From Candidatus Gallimonas caecicola (lineage in GTDB: Bacteria; Bacillota; Clostridia; Christensenellales; Borkfalkiaceae), in the NCBI GenBank assembly GCA_904394195.1, contig CAJFNH010000064.1:1-10956 (forward strand): a stretch of 10,956 nucleotides of DNA. The letters run 5' to 3'. The position numbers were made by a program, and so were the translations under genes. Numbering within the stretch: position 1 is the stretch's first letter; the number at the start of each line of letters is the position of its first letter. The notes under the pieces were generated by a model. It searched no databases. It saw nothing but the letters and a program-made list of their open reading frames with translations, and was not told the DNA's origin. Of this stretch, positions 1 to 7,086 are shown in pieces.

Positions 1-788
1 AATCCCGTCTCACAGAGTGCGGTCGCCACACGGTACAGATCGTCCGTGGACTGCGCGGGCAGCGAGGCAAGTTTTTCGGCGACCTTTCTGGCCCCCTCCT
101 TGTCCTCCCTTGCGCCGAGCACGGCGCAATAGGTCGTAAGCGCCTGGATATTGTCCGGATAGACGGCAAGCAATTCCTCGCATGCGCGTTGAGCGCCCTC
201 TTCATCGCCCAGCATCAGCGTGCACATGGCAGAAAGGCCGGCTGCCGACGGATGATCCGAGCTCTGTACAGGGATCTCCGCAAACTTTTCGCGCGCTTTG
301 TCAAGTTCCCCTCCCCGTAGCAACGTAAGTCCCTCTGCAAGCAGCTCTGGCTGCGGCGCGTCGTCGTCGGGAACGATGTGCAGGGCAGGACCCGTGGCGC
401 GCCGGAACAATCCACCCAGTTCTGCCGCCCCTTCCGGCGAGATCTGCCCCTCTTCGGCAAAGGCACGGTGATAATAGAGCGCCGACTGCATGTCGTTGCC
501 CATGTTCATAAATGCGACGGCAAGCCCCTCGTACCCTTCGCCGAAATCCGCTTCGTTGCAGGTATCCAGGAACCGGAACCATGCATCCGCCGCCTGCGGC
601 CACAATTCCAACCCTTCATAAATATCCGCAGCAAGCGCCTGCGCATCCGCGCTGGGCGGATACATGCGGTTGCGCTTATTGAGCAACTTCAGCGCGCCGA
701 GGTAATTCCCCTCCTGCAGGCGGCTCTCCACGCTCTCCAACATAAAACTGTCGCTGAAATCCAGCTTCTGTACGTTATCGTCCTTCAT
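1..788 (-). CDS. TPR-repeat protein, C-terminus beyond window
   Basis: The minus strand is open from the ATG at 788 to the window edge, giving 262 complete codons without a stop. The protein is soluble, with no signal peptide or membrane segment, and consists of paired amphipathic helices in the TPR style: roughly residues 16-44, 46-78, 84-113, then after an acidic linker (139-148, with DDD) 147-172, 180-210 and 213-244. Sequences such as YLGALKLLNKRNRMYPP and AREKFAEIP fit the degenerate TPR pattern. Its ATG overlaps the hslO stop as ATGA, and a GGGGAGAG ribosome binding site lies inside the hslO end, so translation is probably coupled. It is the last visible gene of the four-gene minus-strand operon. 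TPR arrays usually mediate protein-protein contacts; partner and function cannot be told, and a further domain could follow past the window edge. Confidence 0.8.
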   Translation of the reverse strand, partial: MKDDNVQKLDFSDSFMLESVESRLQEGNYLGALKLLNKRNRMYPPSADAQALAADIYEGLELWPQAADAWFRFLDTCNEADFGEGYEGLAVAFMNMGNDMQSALYYHRAFAEEGQISPEGAAELGGLFRRATGPALHIVPDDDAPQPELLAEGLTLLRGGELDKAREKFAEIPVQSSDHPSAAGLSAMCTLMLGDEEGAQRACEELLAVYPDNIQALTTYCAVLGAREDKEGARKVAEKLASLPAQSTDDLYRVATALCETG

Positions 789-1660
789 TCGCTCTCCCCG
801 AAAAGCATGCGCAAATCATTCTCATCAAATGTATAATCGGTATTACAGTAGTGACAGTGCACGCTGATACAGCCGCGTTCCGCAAGCAGGTCATAGGCAT
901 CCCGCCTGCCCATGGCAAGCACCGCCGAAGCCGCGCGCTCCCGTGAACAGTGACAGCGAAAAACGATATCGCGCTCATGGATATCCTGTGCGGCAAGCTC
1001 GGAGAGCACGCGCTGCGCGCCCTCCCTTTCGACGACGGAGGAGATCTGTGCATACGCGGAAATGCGCTCCTGCGCGAAATCGAGCGCCTCCTCCCCCGCA
1101 CCGGGCAGCGGCTGTAAAAAGACGCCGCCCGCGCCAAGGCAACTTCCCGCGACGCCGATGCGCACGCCGAGCGCCACCGCCGTCGGACGCTGTTCGCTCG
1201 TCAGGAAATAGGCGGAAAGATCTTCGGCGATCTCGCCCGAGACGAGCGGGCTCGTACCCACGAAGGGAATACCCTCCCCGTCGTCGCGGATGACGGTGAA
1301 GGTGCCGCTGCGCCCCACGCACGCGCCCACATCGAGCTTTCCGTCCGCGCGAAGCGGGAGCATGACGTCCGGATGTTCGATAAAACCGCGTATGCCGAGC
1401 GCGCCGTCCGCCGCAACACCCAGTTTGCCCCCCGCTCCCCCGCCGTCCACCGAGATAGAAAGCGAACTGTGCTCCTCCTTCAGCCAGCCGGCAAGATAGG
1501 CGGCAGCCGTCATCGTCCTCCCCAGCGCCGCCGCCGCAAGGGGCGAGAGCGCATGACGGACGATCGCCTCGTTCACGAGCGCGGTCGTATCGAGCACGGC
1601 AAGGGATACGCGCCCGTCCAGAACGAGCGCGCGATACAGTTTGCTTACTGTTTCCGGCAT
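785..1660 (-). CDS. hslO: Hsp33 redox-regulated chaperone
   Basis: This 291-residue protein has the usual length and layout of Hsp33. The N-terminal substrate-binding domain runs to about residue 230, and the C-terminal zinc redox switch has the family pattern C-X-C (C236, C238, in FRCHCSRER) and C-X2-C (C269, C272, in CHYC). In the known family, these four cysteines hold zinc when reduced; under oxidative plus heat stress they form disulfides, release zinc and switch on a cytoplasmic holdase that protects unfolding proteins. A fifth cysteine, C264, lies just before the second pair. The first codons overlap the 3' end of the upstream methyltransferase gene by 16 bases. A moderate AGGGTGA ribosome binding site lies within that gene, and the stop overlaps the start of the TPR gene. 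All key residues are present, so it should be functional. Confidence 0.96.
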   Translation of the reverse strand: MPETVSKLYRALVLDGRVSLAVLDTTALVNEAIVRHALSPLAAAALGRTMTAAAYLAGWLKEEHSSLSISVDGGGAGGKLGVAADGALGIRGFIEHPDVMLPLRADGKLDVGACVGRSGTFTVIRDDGEGIPFVGTSPLVSGEIAEDLSAYFLTSEQRPTAVALGVRIGVAGSCLGAGGVFLQPLPGAGEEALDFAQERISAYAQISSVVEREGAQRVLSELAAQDIHERDIVFRCHCSRERAASAVLAMGRRDAYDLLAERGCISVHCHYCNTDYTFDENDLRMLFGESE

Positions 1661-2373
1661 ATATAATTCACCCTGTCACTTTCCTGCGGGGCTTCGCCCA
1701 AATGCCCTTCCACGCGGATCACTTCAAGCCCTGCCGCCCCGAGCAGTCCGCAGACGTCGTCCGTCTCATGGATATATTGCACATGCCGCTCGTCAAAGCG
1801 GTCAAAGGCGCCGTCCTCTCTGCGCACAAACAGAGTGACGTCCATCTCCACGCGGTCGGGAAATAATTTATTGAACACAAGATATGTAACCTCATCCCTG
1901 TCGTCTGCAAACACATTGTCCGCAATTTTTTCGCGAAGTTTGCGGGGCGAGGAGAGATCAAACCAAAAAATTCCCCCTTTGACGAGGGACGCGGCGGCAC
2001 GGCGGAATGCCGCAGACAGCCGCTCGGGAGAGATATAATTGTAGCAATCGTTTGGAGAAATGATAAAATCAAACTTCCCGAGGGACAGGCGGGCGGCATC
2101 CGCCTGCACATAGTCCACATGCAATCCCACCTCGCGCGTGCGGCGCACCGCCTCCGACAGCATGGGGGCGGAAAGATCCGCGCCCGTCATCTCATATCCA
2201 TGCGCCGCAAGCGCACGGGAAAAATATCCGCTCCCGCAACCCACTTCCAGTCCCCTGCGCCCCGCGCCGAGCGCTTTAAGCCCCGAAAGAAAATACTGCG
2301 ACCATTGTTCATAGCCGCAGTCGTCGTTGAGTCGTTCATAGCATTGGGAAAGATATTCGTAAGCCTGCGCCAT
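1645..2373 (-). CDS. Class I SAM-dependent methyltransferase (YqeM-like)
   Basis: This 242-residue cytoplasmic protein has a Rossmann-type SAM fold. Motif I is LEVGCGSGYFS (residues 42-52), the ribose-binding acidic residue is D66 in GADLS, the adenine-region motif QADA is at 90-93, and the post-motif strand FDFIISPNDCYNYI is at 101-114. The N-terminus (AYEYLSQCYERLNDD..Y..W) resembles the YqeM-like methyltransferases of Firmicutes, whose substrate is unknown to me. The C-terminal half (about 150-242) is probably the mixed beta substrate-recognition lid. The start at 2373 is supported by a GAGGGG ribosome binding site, 12 bases downstream of the membrane-protein stop. The stop lies 16 bases inside hslO, so the two are likely co-translated. 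The methyl acceptor cannot be predicted; small molecule, RNA or protein are all open. Confidence 0.85.
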   Translation of the reverse strand: MAQAYEYLSQCYERLNDDCGYEQWSQYFLSGLKALGAGRRGLEVGCGSGYFSRALAAHGYEMTGADLSAPMLSEAVRRTREVGLHVDYVQADAARLSLGKFDFIISPNDCYNYISPERLSAAFRRAAASLVKGGIFWFDLSSPRKLREKIADNVFADDRDEVTYLVFNKLFPDRVEMDVTLFVRREDGAFDRFDERHVQYIHETDDVCGLLGAAGLEVIRVEGHLGEAPQESDRVNYICRKQ

Positions 2374-2385
2374 AGCGCCCCCTCG

Positions 2386-3696
2386 TCAGCGTTTGTTGAG
2401 CATTTTTGGAGGCTTGGGCGCTTTCTTCTTTTTCTTGCCCTCGTCCTCCTCCTGCAGGGCACGCTCACGCTCCTCAAACTGACGGTTATACTCGACGTAG
2501 CGCTCATCGTCCTTATGCTCTTCCTCGTATGCGCGCGTATCTTCCTCGATCACTTCCTTGCTGCGGCGCAGTTTTTCAAGATCCTCGCGCGAGAAGGATT
2601 CAGGAAGCTGATACACCTCCAGATCGTCGTCGATGGGCTTGATAGGACGACATACGAGCTTGCTCTTGCCCTGCGCCACGATCAGACGCCTGTATTCGCG
2701 CATCGCCGCACTGTCACTTTCGGAAGGCGAAACGGAAGAACGGGTGCCTTCCCTGGGCTTGTCCTTATTGTAAAGTCCCCTGCCCGTCGCAACACCGATA
2801 TTCGGATTGACAAACCTATCGAACGCCCATTGCGAATAGTCCAGCCAGACAAGCAGCATATATGAAACGCCGAAAAAGAGCAGGATGAGCACGCCGATGA
2901 CGGCGAACAGACCGCTCGTAAACAGCGAAAGAAAGATGGGCCAGGTCGCAAGCGCGGCAAAGAAAACCGTCTGCGGGAAGGTCCCGATCGTCATAACGAC
3001 GGCATTGCGGAAGAGCGCCCAAGGTCCCTGCTTATAGCTGATGCCGAGCGAGATCATCCAAAAAGAGATGAGGATGCCGAATGCTACAAAGATATAGCCG
3101 ACCACTTTGGAGGCGATCAGCCAGCCGGCGCCCTCCGTACCGATGGAGACCAGCCAGTCGGCAAGGTTGCCCATCGTACGCGCGACGAACAAAATCAACG
3201 TAAGGATAAGCAGCGCTTCAAGTACATTCCAATAATTGCGCCGGATCCCGCGCAGAAAGTCGTTTGCGACAAAGATCCCTTCCGTCCAGATAAGGTTGCG
3301 GATGATATACCCGCCGCCCGAAATACCGAGCGCGGCGATCGCCGCTGCAGGGATGAACAGAGCGAAGAAGAGCAGGTCGGCCTGAAACATGCTCATTTCG
3401 GCATAACCGACCAGTTCGGGCAGCATGGGATACCCTACGCCCAGTCCCGCACCGTAAGGTCCGATCGTTCCCTGCACGCCGAGCGCGAGAATGCGCCAGA
3501 CGATAACGGCTGCAAGAGGAAACAATGTTACGACCATCAGAAGATTGACAAGAACAAGGCGACCGAATCTGCCCTTGAGAATATCCCAGAAAAGCGCCCA
3601 CCGGCTTGTGGGAAGAGTGCTGCGCGCATAATCTTCGCTGCGCTCCTTCCCCTCCAGCCAACGGGCGACCAATCCTTTTCTCTCTCTGTCTGCCAT
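2386..3696 (-). CDS. Multi-pass membrane protein, possibly DUF624/YesL-like, with charged cytoplasmic tail
   Basis: This 436-residue protein is not confidently recognised. After a basic N-terminal region (about 1-40) there are about six hydrophobic segments: roughly 47-70, 107-131, 158-173, 193-219, 237-258 and 262-285. A long hydrophilic tail follows (about 290-436), rich in Glu, Arg and Lys, with probable coiled-coil character at 365-418 and a KKKKK run at 421-425. The N-terminal block FWDILKGRFGRLVLVNLL followed by a TM recalls DUF624/YesL-type proteins, often found near sugar-uptake genes, but no sugar genes are visible here, so that link is weak. The start is supported by a GGAGTAA ribosome binding site and the promoter at 3750-3778. 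It is the first gene of the operon with the methyltransferase, hslO and TPR genes. Topology suggests an inner-membrane scaffold or assembly factor; the tail should face the cytoplasm. Confidence 0.8.
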   Translation of the reverse strand: MADRERKGLVARWLEGKERSEDYARSTLPTSRWALFWDILKGRFGRLVLVNLLMVVTLFPLAAVIVWRILALGVQGTIGPYGAGLGVGYPMLPELVGYAEMSMFQADLLFFALFIPAAAIAALGISGGGYIIRNLIWTEGIFVANDFLRGIRRNYWNVLEALLILTLILFVARTMGNLADWLVSIGTEGAGWLIASKVVGYIFVAFGILISFWMISLGISYKQGPWALFRNAVVMTIGTFPQTVFFAALATWPIFLSLFTSGLFAVIGVLILLFFGVSYMLLVWLDYSQWAFDRFVNPNIGVATGRGLYNKDKPREGTRSSVSPSESDSAAMREYRRLIVAQGKSKLVCRPIKPIDDDLEVYQLPESFSREDLEKLRRSKEVIEEDTRAYEEEHKDDERYVEYNRQFEERERALQEEDEGKKKKKAPKPPKMLNKR

Positions 3697-3749
3697 ATAT
3701 TTACTCCGTTTTATGCATATTGATGTTGCGAAAAAACGCCTATGCGCAT

Positions 3750-3778
3750 ATTGTACTACAAAACAGAAAATATTTCAA
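3750..3778 (-). promoter_or_regulatory. Sigma-A type promoter of the minus-strand operon
   Basis: Read on the minus strand, -35 TTGAAA (3778-3773) and -10 TACAAT (3755-3750) are separated by 17 bases, close to the housekeeping consensus. Transcription would start near 3743, leaving an untranslated leader of about 45 bases before the membrane-protein ATG at 3696. It is divergent from the riboswitch promoter; the two -35 boxes are about 20 bases apart. Confidence 0.75.
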
Positions 3779-3797
3779 TTAAATTCCGGCAAATTCC

Positions 3798-3826
3798 TTG
3801 ATTTTTCTGTGAGCATATGATAAAAT
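3798..3826 (+). promoter_or_regulatory. Extended -10 promoter of the lysine riboswitch / asd-dapA-dapB operon
   Basis: -35 TTGATT (3798-3803), a 17-base spacer and -10 TAAAAT (3821-3826), preceded by TGA that forms an extended -10. The predicted start is at about 3833, which is exactly where the first strand of riboswitch helix P1 begins. That supports both calls. Confidence 0.8.
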
Positions 3827-3832
3827 TGTCTC

Positions 3833-4012
3833 GCTAAAAAGAGGAGCGGAAGAACATGAGTACCGCGTACACAGAGGGATGAGGGTCCCTTGCATGAAGT
3901 GCGCGCAAAAGGGTATCTCCGCCGAAGCGCATCCATGCCCTCACGGATGTGCTGGGTCTGCGGGAGAATACCCTCATTCCTGTCACCGTCCGCGGTGAAG
4001 CGCTTTTTCGGC
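3833..4012 (+). promoter_or_regulatory. Lysine riboswitch aptamer (L-box)
   Basis: The leader of asd matches the lysine riboswitch core: AGAGGAGCGG..AGTA at the 5' side, GCCGAAGC at 3921-3928, GCTGG at 3951-3955, and CCTGTCA leading into P5. The five-helix junction can be drawn. P1 is 3833-3841 with 4003-4012 (one bulge). P2 ends in a hairpin GGGA/TCCC (3876-3879 with 3886-3889). P3 is GCGCATCC 3927-3934 with GGATGTGC 3945-3952. P4 lies around 3961-3974. P5 is CACCG 3984-3988 with CGGTG 3993-3997. The P2 loop TGAGGG (3880-3885) is perfectly complementary to CCCTCA (3938-3943) in the P3 loop, the kissing contact typical of this class. Known members bind L-lysine and stop transcription. The genes downstream make lysine precursors, as expected. 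Confidence 0.95.
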
Positions 4013-4023
4013 AGAATCCCTGT

Positions 4024-4062
4024 GAAAGCGAAGAAGGCGGGCGTCCGCTTTCTTTTTCTTTT
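4024..4062 (+). terminator. Riboswitch-controlled intrinsic terminator (expression platform)
   Basis: GAAAGCG (4024-4030) pairs with CGCTTTC (4046-4052), followed by TTTTTCTTTT (4053-4062); an inner GCGG/CCGC pairing can strengthen or replace the stem. The 3' strand of riboswitch P1 and its flank, CGCTTTT (4001-4007), can instead pair with the terminator's first strand (4024-4030). With lysine bound, P1 keeps that strand occupied and the terminator forms. Without lysine the alternative helix would act as antiterminator. This mechanism is inferred from base pairing. Confidence 0.85.
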
Positions 4063-4093
4063 ACGCAAAACCCTTATGAAAGGAGCTATTTAT

Positions 4094-5176
4094 ATGAACA
4101 AAACGTACAAAGTCGGAATTATCGGCGCAACGGGCATGGTCGGGCAGCGCTTCGTCACCCTTCTTGACAGGCACCCCCTGTTCACCCCCGTCGTTCTTGC
4201 CGCCAGCGCACGTTCTGCCGGAAAGACATACCGCGAAGCGGTGGACGGAAAGTGGGCGATGAACGTGCCTGTCCCCGCCTATGCACGCGAAATGCCGGTA
4301 CTCGACGCCGAAGCGGACGCAAAGACCATCGCCGGGCAAGTGGACTTTATTTTCTGCGCGGTCAACATGAAAAAGGAGGAGATCAGAGCGCTCGAAGAAA
4401 AGTACGCAAAACTTGAAGTGCCCGTCGTCTCCAACAATTCCGCACACCGCGCGACGCCCGACGTTCCCATGGTCATTCCCGAGATCAACGCAGACCATCT
4501 GGAAGTCATCGCTGCGCAGCGCGCACGGTTGGGCACAAAGCGCGGCTTTATCGCCGTCAAGAGCAACTGTTCGCTGCAATCCTATGTCCCCCTTCTGCAT
4601 CCCCTGAAAAAGTTCGGCATCCGCTGCGCGGCGGTCACCACTTACCAGGCGATCTCCGGCGCAGGAAAGACTTTTGAAAGCATGCCGGAGATCGTGGACA
4701 ACATCATCCCCTATATCGGCGGCGAAGAGCAGAAGAGCGAGGAAGAGCCGCTCAAGATCTGGGGGCACGTGGAAGACGGCGTTATCGTCAACGCGGCCGG
4801 TCCCGTCATCACCGCGCAGTGCCTGCGCGTGCCCGTCTCGGACGGACATACTGCCGCCGTGTTCGTATCCTTTGAAAACAAACCGAGCAAACAGGAGATC
4901 CTGCAGACGTGGGCGGACTATGCGGGAGAGCCGCAGGCACTTGCCCTGCCCTCCGCCCCCGCGCAGTTCATTCATTATTTTGAAGAGGACGACCGCCCGC
5001 AGGCAAAGCTCGACCGCATGACGGAGCACGGCATGGCGGTATGCGCGGGACGGCTGCGCGAAGATACCCTGTTCGATTACAAATTCATCGGCCTTTCGCA
5101 CAATACGCTGCGGGGCGCCGCGGGCGGCGCGGTACTGCTTGCCGAACTGCTCGCCGCAAAGGGATATTTTGATTAA
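4094..5176 (+). CDS. asd: Aspartate-semialdehyde dehydrogenase (archaeal/fungal type)
   Basis: This 360-residue enzyme reduces aspartyl-4-phosphate to aspartate-semialdehyde with NADPH, the branch-point step to lysine, threonine and methionine. The N-terminal nucleotide-binding motif is GIIGATGMVGQRF (8-20). The catalytic cysteine is C159 (KSNCSLQ), the active-site glutamine is in TYQAISGAG (Q185), and the substrate/general-base region is R245..GH252 (RVPVSDGHT). The C-terminal HNTLRGAAGGAV (336-347) and VPMVIPEINADHLE (124-137) match the archaeal/fungal subclass rather than the shorter E. coli one. An upstream in-frame ATG at 4076 and a longer reading frame from 3890 exist, but they lie in the riboswitch leader; the AAAGGAG at 4079-4085, eight bases before 4094, decides the start. 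It is the first gene of the operon with dapA and dapB. Confidence 0.97.
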   Translation: MNKTYKVGIIGATGMVGQRFVTLLDRHPLFTPVVLAASARSAGKTYREAVDGKWAMNVPVPAYAREMPVLDAEADAKTIAGQVDFIFCAVNMKKEEIRALEEKYAKLEVPVVSNNSAHRATPDVPMVIPEINADHLEVIAAQRARLGTKRGFIAVKSNCSLQSYVPLLHPLKKFGIRCAAVTTYQAISGAGKTFESMPEIVDNIIPYIGGEEQKSEEEPLKIWGHVEDGVIVNAAGPVITAQCLRVPVSDGHTAAVFVSFENKPSKQEILQTWADYAGEPQALALPSAPAQFIHYFEEDDRPQAKLDRMTEHGMAVCAGRLREDTLFDYKFIGLSHNTLRGAAGGAVLLAELLAAKGYFD

Positions 5177-5185
5177 ATAGCGCGC

Positions 5186-5207
5186 CGTCTTTTCAGACAG
5201 AAAGACG
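5186..5207 (+). other. Stem-loop between asd and dapA
   Basis: CGTCTTT (5186-5192) pairs with AAAGACG (5201-5207) around an eight-base loop in the 83-base asd-dapA gap. No T-run follows, so it is not an intrinsic terminator. It may stabilise an mRNA end or be a processing site. No separate promoter was recognised in this gap, so dapA probably depends on the asd promoter. Confidence 0.4.
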
Positions 5208-5259
5208 TTCACACGAGTACGGACACACGACATAGCATAAAACGCATAAAGGAGCAGTT

Positions 5260-6150
5260 ATGAGGGGTTTTCTGACGGGCAGCGCAACTGCCATGATCAC
5301 ACCGTTTACCGAGAACGGCGTCAATTTTGAAAGCTTCGGCAAAATGATCGAATATCAGATCGAAGGCGGCACCGACGCTCTGGTCATATTGGGAACGACG
5401 GGTGAGCCCGCCACCATGACCGAAGCAGAGAAAGAAGCGCTCATGCGCTTTGCCGTAGAACGGGCAAAGGGACGCATCAAACTCATCTTCGGCACTGGCG
5501 GCAACAATACCGCAAAGGCAGTGGAGATGACGAAACTGGCGGAAAATATCGGCGCCGACGGGATCCTTGCCGTGACCCCTTACTATAACAAGTGCACGCA
5601 GAACGGACTCATCGAATATTATAAGGCGATCTGCGGCGCGACCTCCCTTCCCGTCATCTGCTATAACGTCCCCTCCCGCACGGGCGTCAATATCCTGCCC
5701 GCAACGATGGAACGCATTGCCGACATCCCCAATATCGCGGGCATCAAAGAAGCAAGCGGCAATATGCAGCAGGTCCTTGAAACGGCGCGACGCATCCGCC
5801 ATAAGTGTGATCTGTATTCCGGCGAAGACGCGCTCAATCTTCCCATCCTCTGCGCAGGCGGGAAGGCCGTCATCTCTGTGGTCTCCAATATTGTTCCAAA
5901 ACAGATCAAAATGCTGGTCAGCGAAGTTTTCGATGGAAAGCTCGACCTTGCCAATGGCACAAACGATGTGCTCCTGCCCCTGATCAATGCATGCTTCATC
6001 GAAGTCAATCCTATCCCCGTCAAGGCGGCGATGAATCTTCTGGGTTTTGACGCGGGCGTGCCCCGTGCGCCCCTCACCCCCATCGAGCCGGCGCATCTGG
6101 AACTGCTGAAAAATGCTATCAACGAAAATTATATCGAGGTGCACGCATGA
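5260..6150 (+). CDS. dapA: 4-hydroxy-tetrahydrodipicolinate synthase
   Basis: This 296-residue class I aldolase condenses pyruvate with aspartate-semialdehyde, the first step committed to diaminopimelate and lysine. The family motifs are all present: GTTGE (residues 45-49, T46/T47), TPYYNK (106-111), CYNVPSRTG (134-142, with Y135 and R140), and GIKEASGN (161-168) with the Schiff-base lysine K163. These match Y133, R138 and K161 of the E. coli enzyme. Length is typical (E. coli 292). The start is set by AAAGGAG at 5248-5254, five bases before the ATG. Its stop overlaps the dapB start as ATGA, so the two are translationally coupled. Regulation is through the upstream lysine riboswitch. Confidence 0.97.
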   Translation: MRGFLTGSATAMITPFTENGVNFESFGKMIEYQIEGGTDALVILGTTGEPATMTEAEKEALMRFAVERAKGRIKLIFGTGGNNTAKAVEMTKLAENIGADGILAVTPYYNKCTQNGLIEYYKAICGATSLPVICYNVPSRTGVNILPATMERIADIPNIAGIKEASGNMQQVLETARRIRHKCDLYSGEDALNLPILCAGGKAVISVVSNIVPKQIKMLVSEVFDGKLDLANGTNDVLLPLINACFIEVNPIPVKAAMNLLGFDAGVPRAPLTPIEPAHLELLKNAINENYIEVHA

Positions 6151-6905
6151 ACATCATCATCTGCGGCGCCTGCGGGCGCATGGGTAAAAATGTTGCGGAA
6201 GTTGCCGGGGAGCGCGGAGTCGGGATCGCCGCGGGCGTGGATATCGTGAGCGAGGTGACTCCCTTCCCCCTGTATAAAAACATTGCGGACGTTTGCGAAA
6301 AAGCGGACGCCGTGGTGGACTTCTCCTCGGCTGACGCGCTTGAAAGCGTGCTCTCTTTTTGTGAGGAGCGCGGGCTTCCCGTCGTGCTTGCAGCGACCGG
6401 ATATTCGGATGCAGATCTCGTGCGTATTCAGAAAGCTGCGCAGCGCATCGCCGTGTTCAAAACGGGCAACCTCTCCATCGGCATCAATCTTTTACAGCTT
6501 CTTGCAAAAAAAGCCGCGCAGATCCTGGGCGACGCCTTCGACGCGGAGATCATCGAACGCCATCATCACTTTAAAAAGGACGCCCCTTCCGGCACAGCGC
6601 TCATGCTTGCACAGAGCGTGAACGAGGGTCTGGGCGGCGGCAGAGATAATGTGTATGGCAGGCAGGGCATGGTGGGCGAACGCCAAAAGAACGAGATCGG
6701 AATCCACGCCGTGCGCGGCGGCACCATCGTCGGCGAGCATGAGGTCATGTTCGCGGGCGAGGACGAGATCGTCACCCTTTCCCACTCGGCACGCAGCCGC
6801 AAGATATTCGCTTCGGGAGCCATCCGGGCAGCAACATGGCTGTGCGGCCGTCGTCCGGGACTGTACGACATGAACGACCTCCTCGCCGAATTTGTCGACG
6901 AATGA
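6147..6905 (+). CDS. dapB: 4-hydroxy-tetrahydrodipicolinate reductase
   Basis: This 252-residue enzyme reduces the DapA product to tetrahydrodipicolinate using NAD(P)H. The nucleotide-binding motif is ICGACGRMGKNV (5-16), with Cys where Ala or Ser is more usual. The family signature E-x2-E-x-H-x3-K-x2-D-x-P-S-G-T-A is complete: E134, E137, H139, K143, D145, then PSGTA (147-151). The catalytic His/Lys region is therefore intact. ATGTG-type nucleotide-loop residues appear as LAATGYS (81-87). Length is slightly shorter than the E. coli enzyme (273). It is the third gene of the riboswitch operon, overlapping dapA by four bases. No convincing terminator follows; the next terminator is beyond the tRNA at 7141-7177, so some read-through into the tRNA is possible. 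Confidence 0.96.
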   Translation: MNIIICGACGRMGKNVAEVAGERGVGIAAGVDIVSEVTPFPLYKNIADVCEKADAVVDFSSADALESVLSFCEERGLPVVLAATGYSDADLVRIQKAAQRIAVFKTGNLSIGINLLQLLAKKAAQILGDAFDAEIIERHHHFKKDAPSGTALMLAQSVNEGLGGGRDNVYGRQGMVGERQKNEIGIHAVRGGTIVGEHEVMFAGEDEIVTLSHSARSRKIFASGAIRAATWLCGRRPGLYDMNDLLAEFVDE

Positions 6906-6955
6906 CCGCCCGAAAAATTCATACGGGGCAATTTCTCAAATCCGGCTGAAAACGA

Positions 6956-6984
6956 TTGATTTTTCCGCCATTTTAGTGTAAAAT
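6956..6984 (+). promoter_or_regulatory. Promoter of tRNA-Ser
   Basis: -35 TTGATT (6956-6961), 17-base spacer, -10 TAAAAT (6979-6984). The predicted start is near 6991, about six bases before the mature tRNA 5' end at 6997. Both hexamers are identical to those of the lysine-riboswitch promoter. Confidence 0.75.
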
Positions 6985-6996
6985 AGGCGGGTAATT

Positions 6997-7086
6997 GCAG
7001 AGATGGCGGAGCGGTCGAACGCGCACGATTCGAAATCGTGTGATGCAGGGATGTATCCGTGGGTTCAAATCCCACTCTCTGCGCCA
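6997..7086 (+). tRNA. tRNA-Ser (anticodon CGA), CCA encoded
   Basis: A complete class II tRNA folds. The acceptor is GCAGAGA (6997-7003) with TCTCTGC (7076-7082), discriminator G 7083 and encoded CCA 7084-7086. The D stem is GCG (7006-7008) with CGC (7020-7022). The anticodon stem is CACGA (7024-7028) with TCGTG (7036-7040), loop TTCGAAA, anticodon CGA at 7031-7033, reading UCG serine codons. A long variable arm GATGCA/TGTATC (7042-7047 with 7052-7057) is characteristic of tRNA-Ser. The T arm is GTGGG TTCAAAT CCCAC (7059-7075). All helices are intact. The 3' half is repeated exactly just downstream. Confidence 0.97.

Noticed and set aside
3890..4093. N-terminal extension of asd (about 68 codons)
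   Set aside because: It would translate through the riboswitch and its terminator. The AAAGGAG at 4079-4085 and alignment to the family place the start at 4094.
4061..6144. Long minus-strand open frames (390 and 311 codons) opposite asd and dapA
   Set aside because: They mirror strongly recognised enzymes, have no motifs of their own, and arise because GC-rich codon usage suppresses antisense stops.
6905..6935. GCCCG..CGGGGC near-inverted repeat just after dapB
   Set aside because: The stem is short with a long A-rich loop and no T-run follows, so a dap operon terminator is not supported here.
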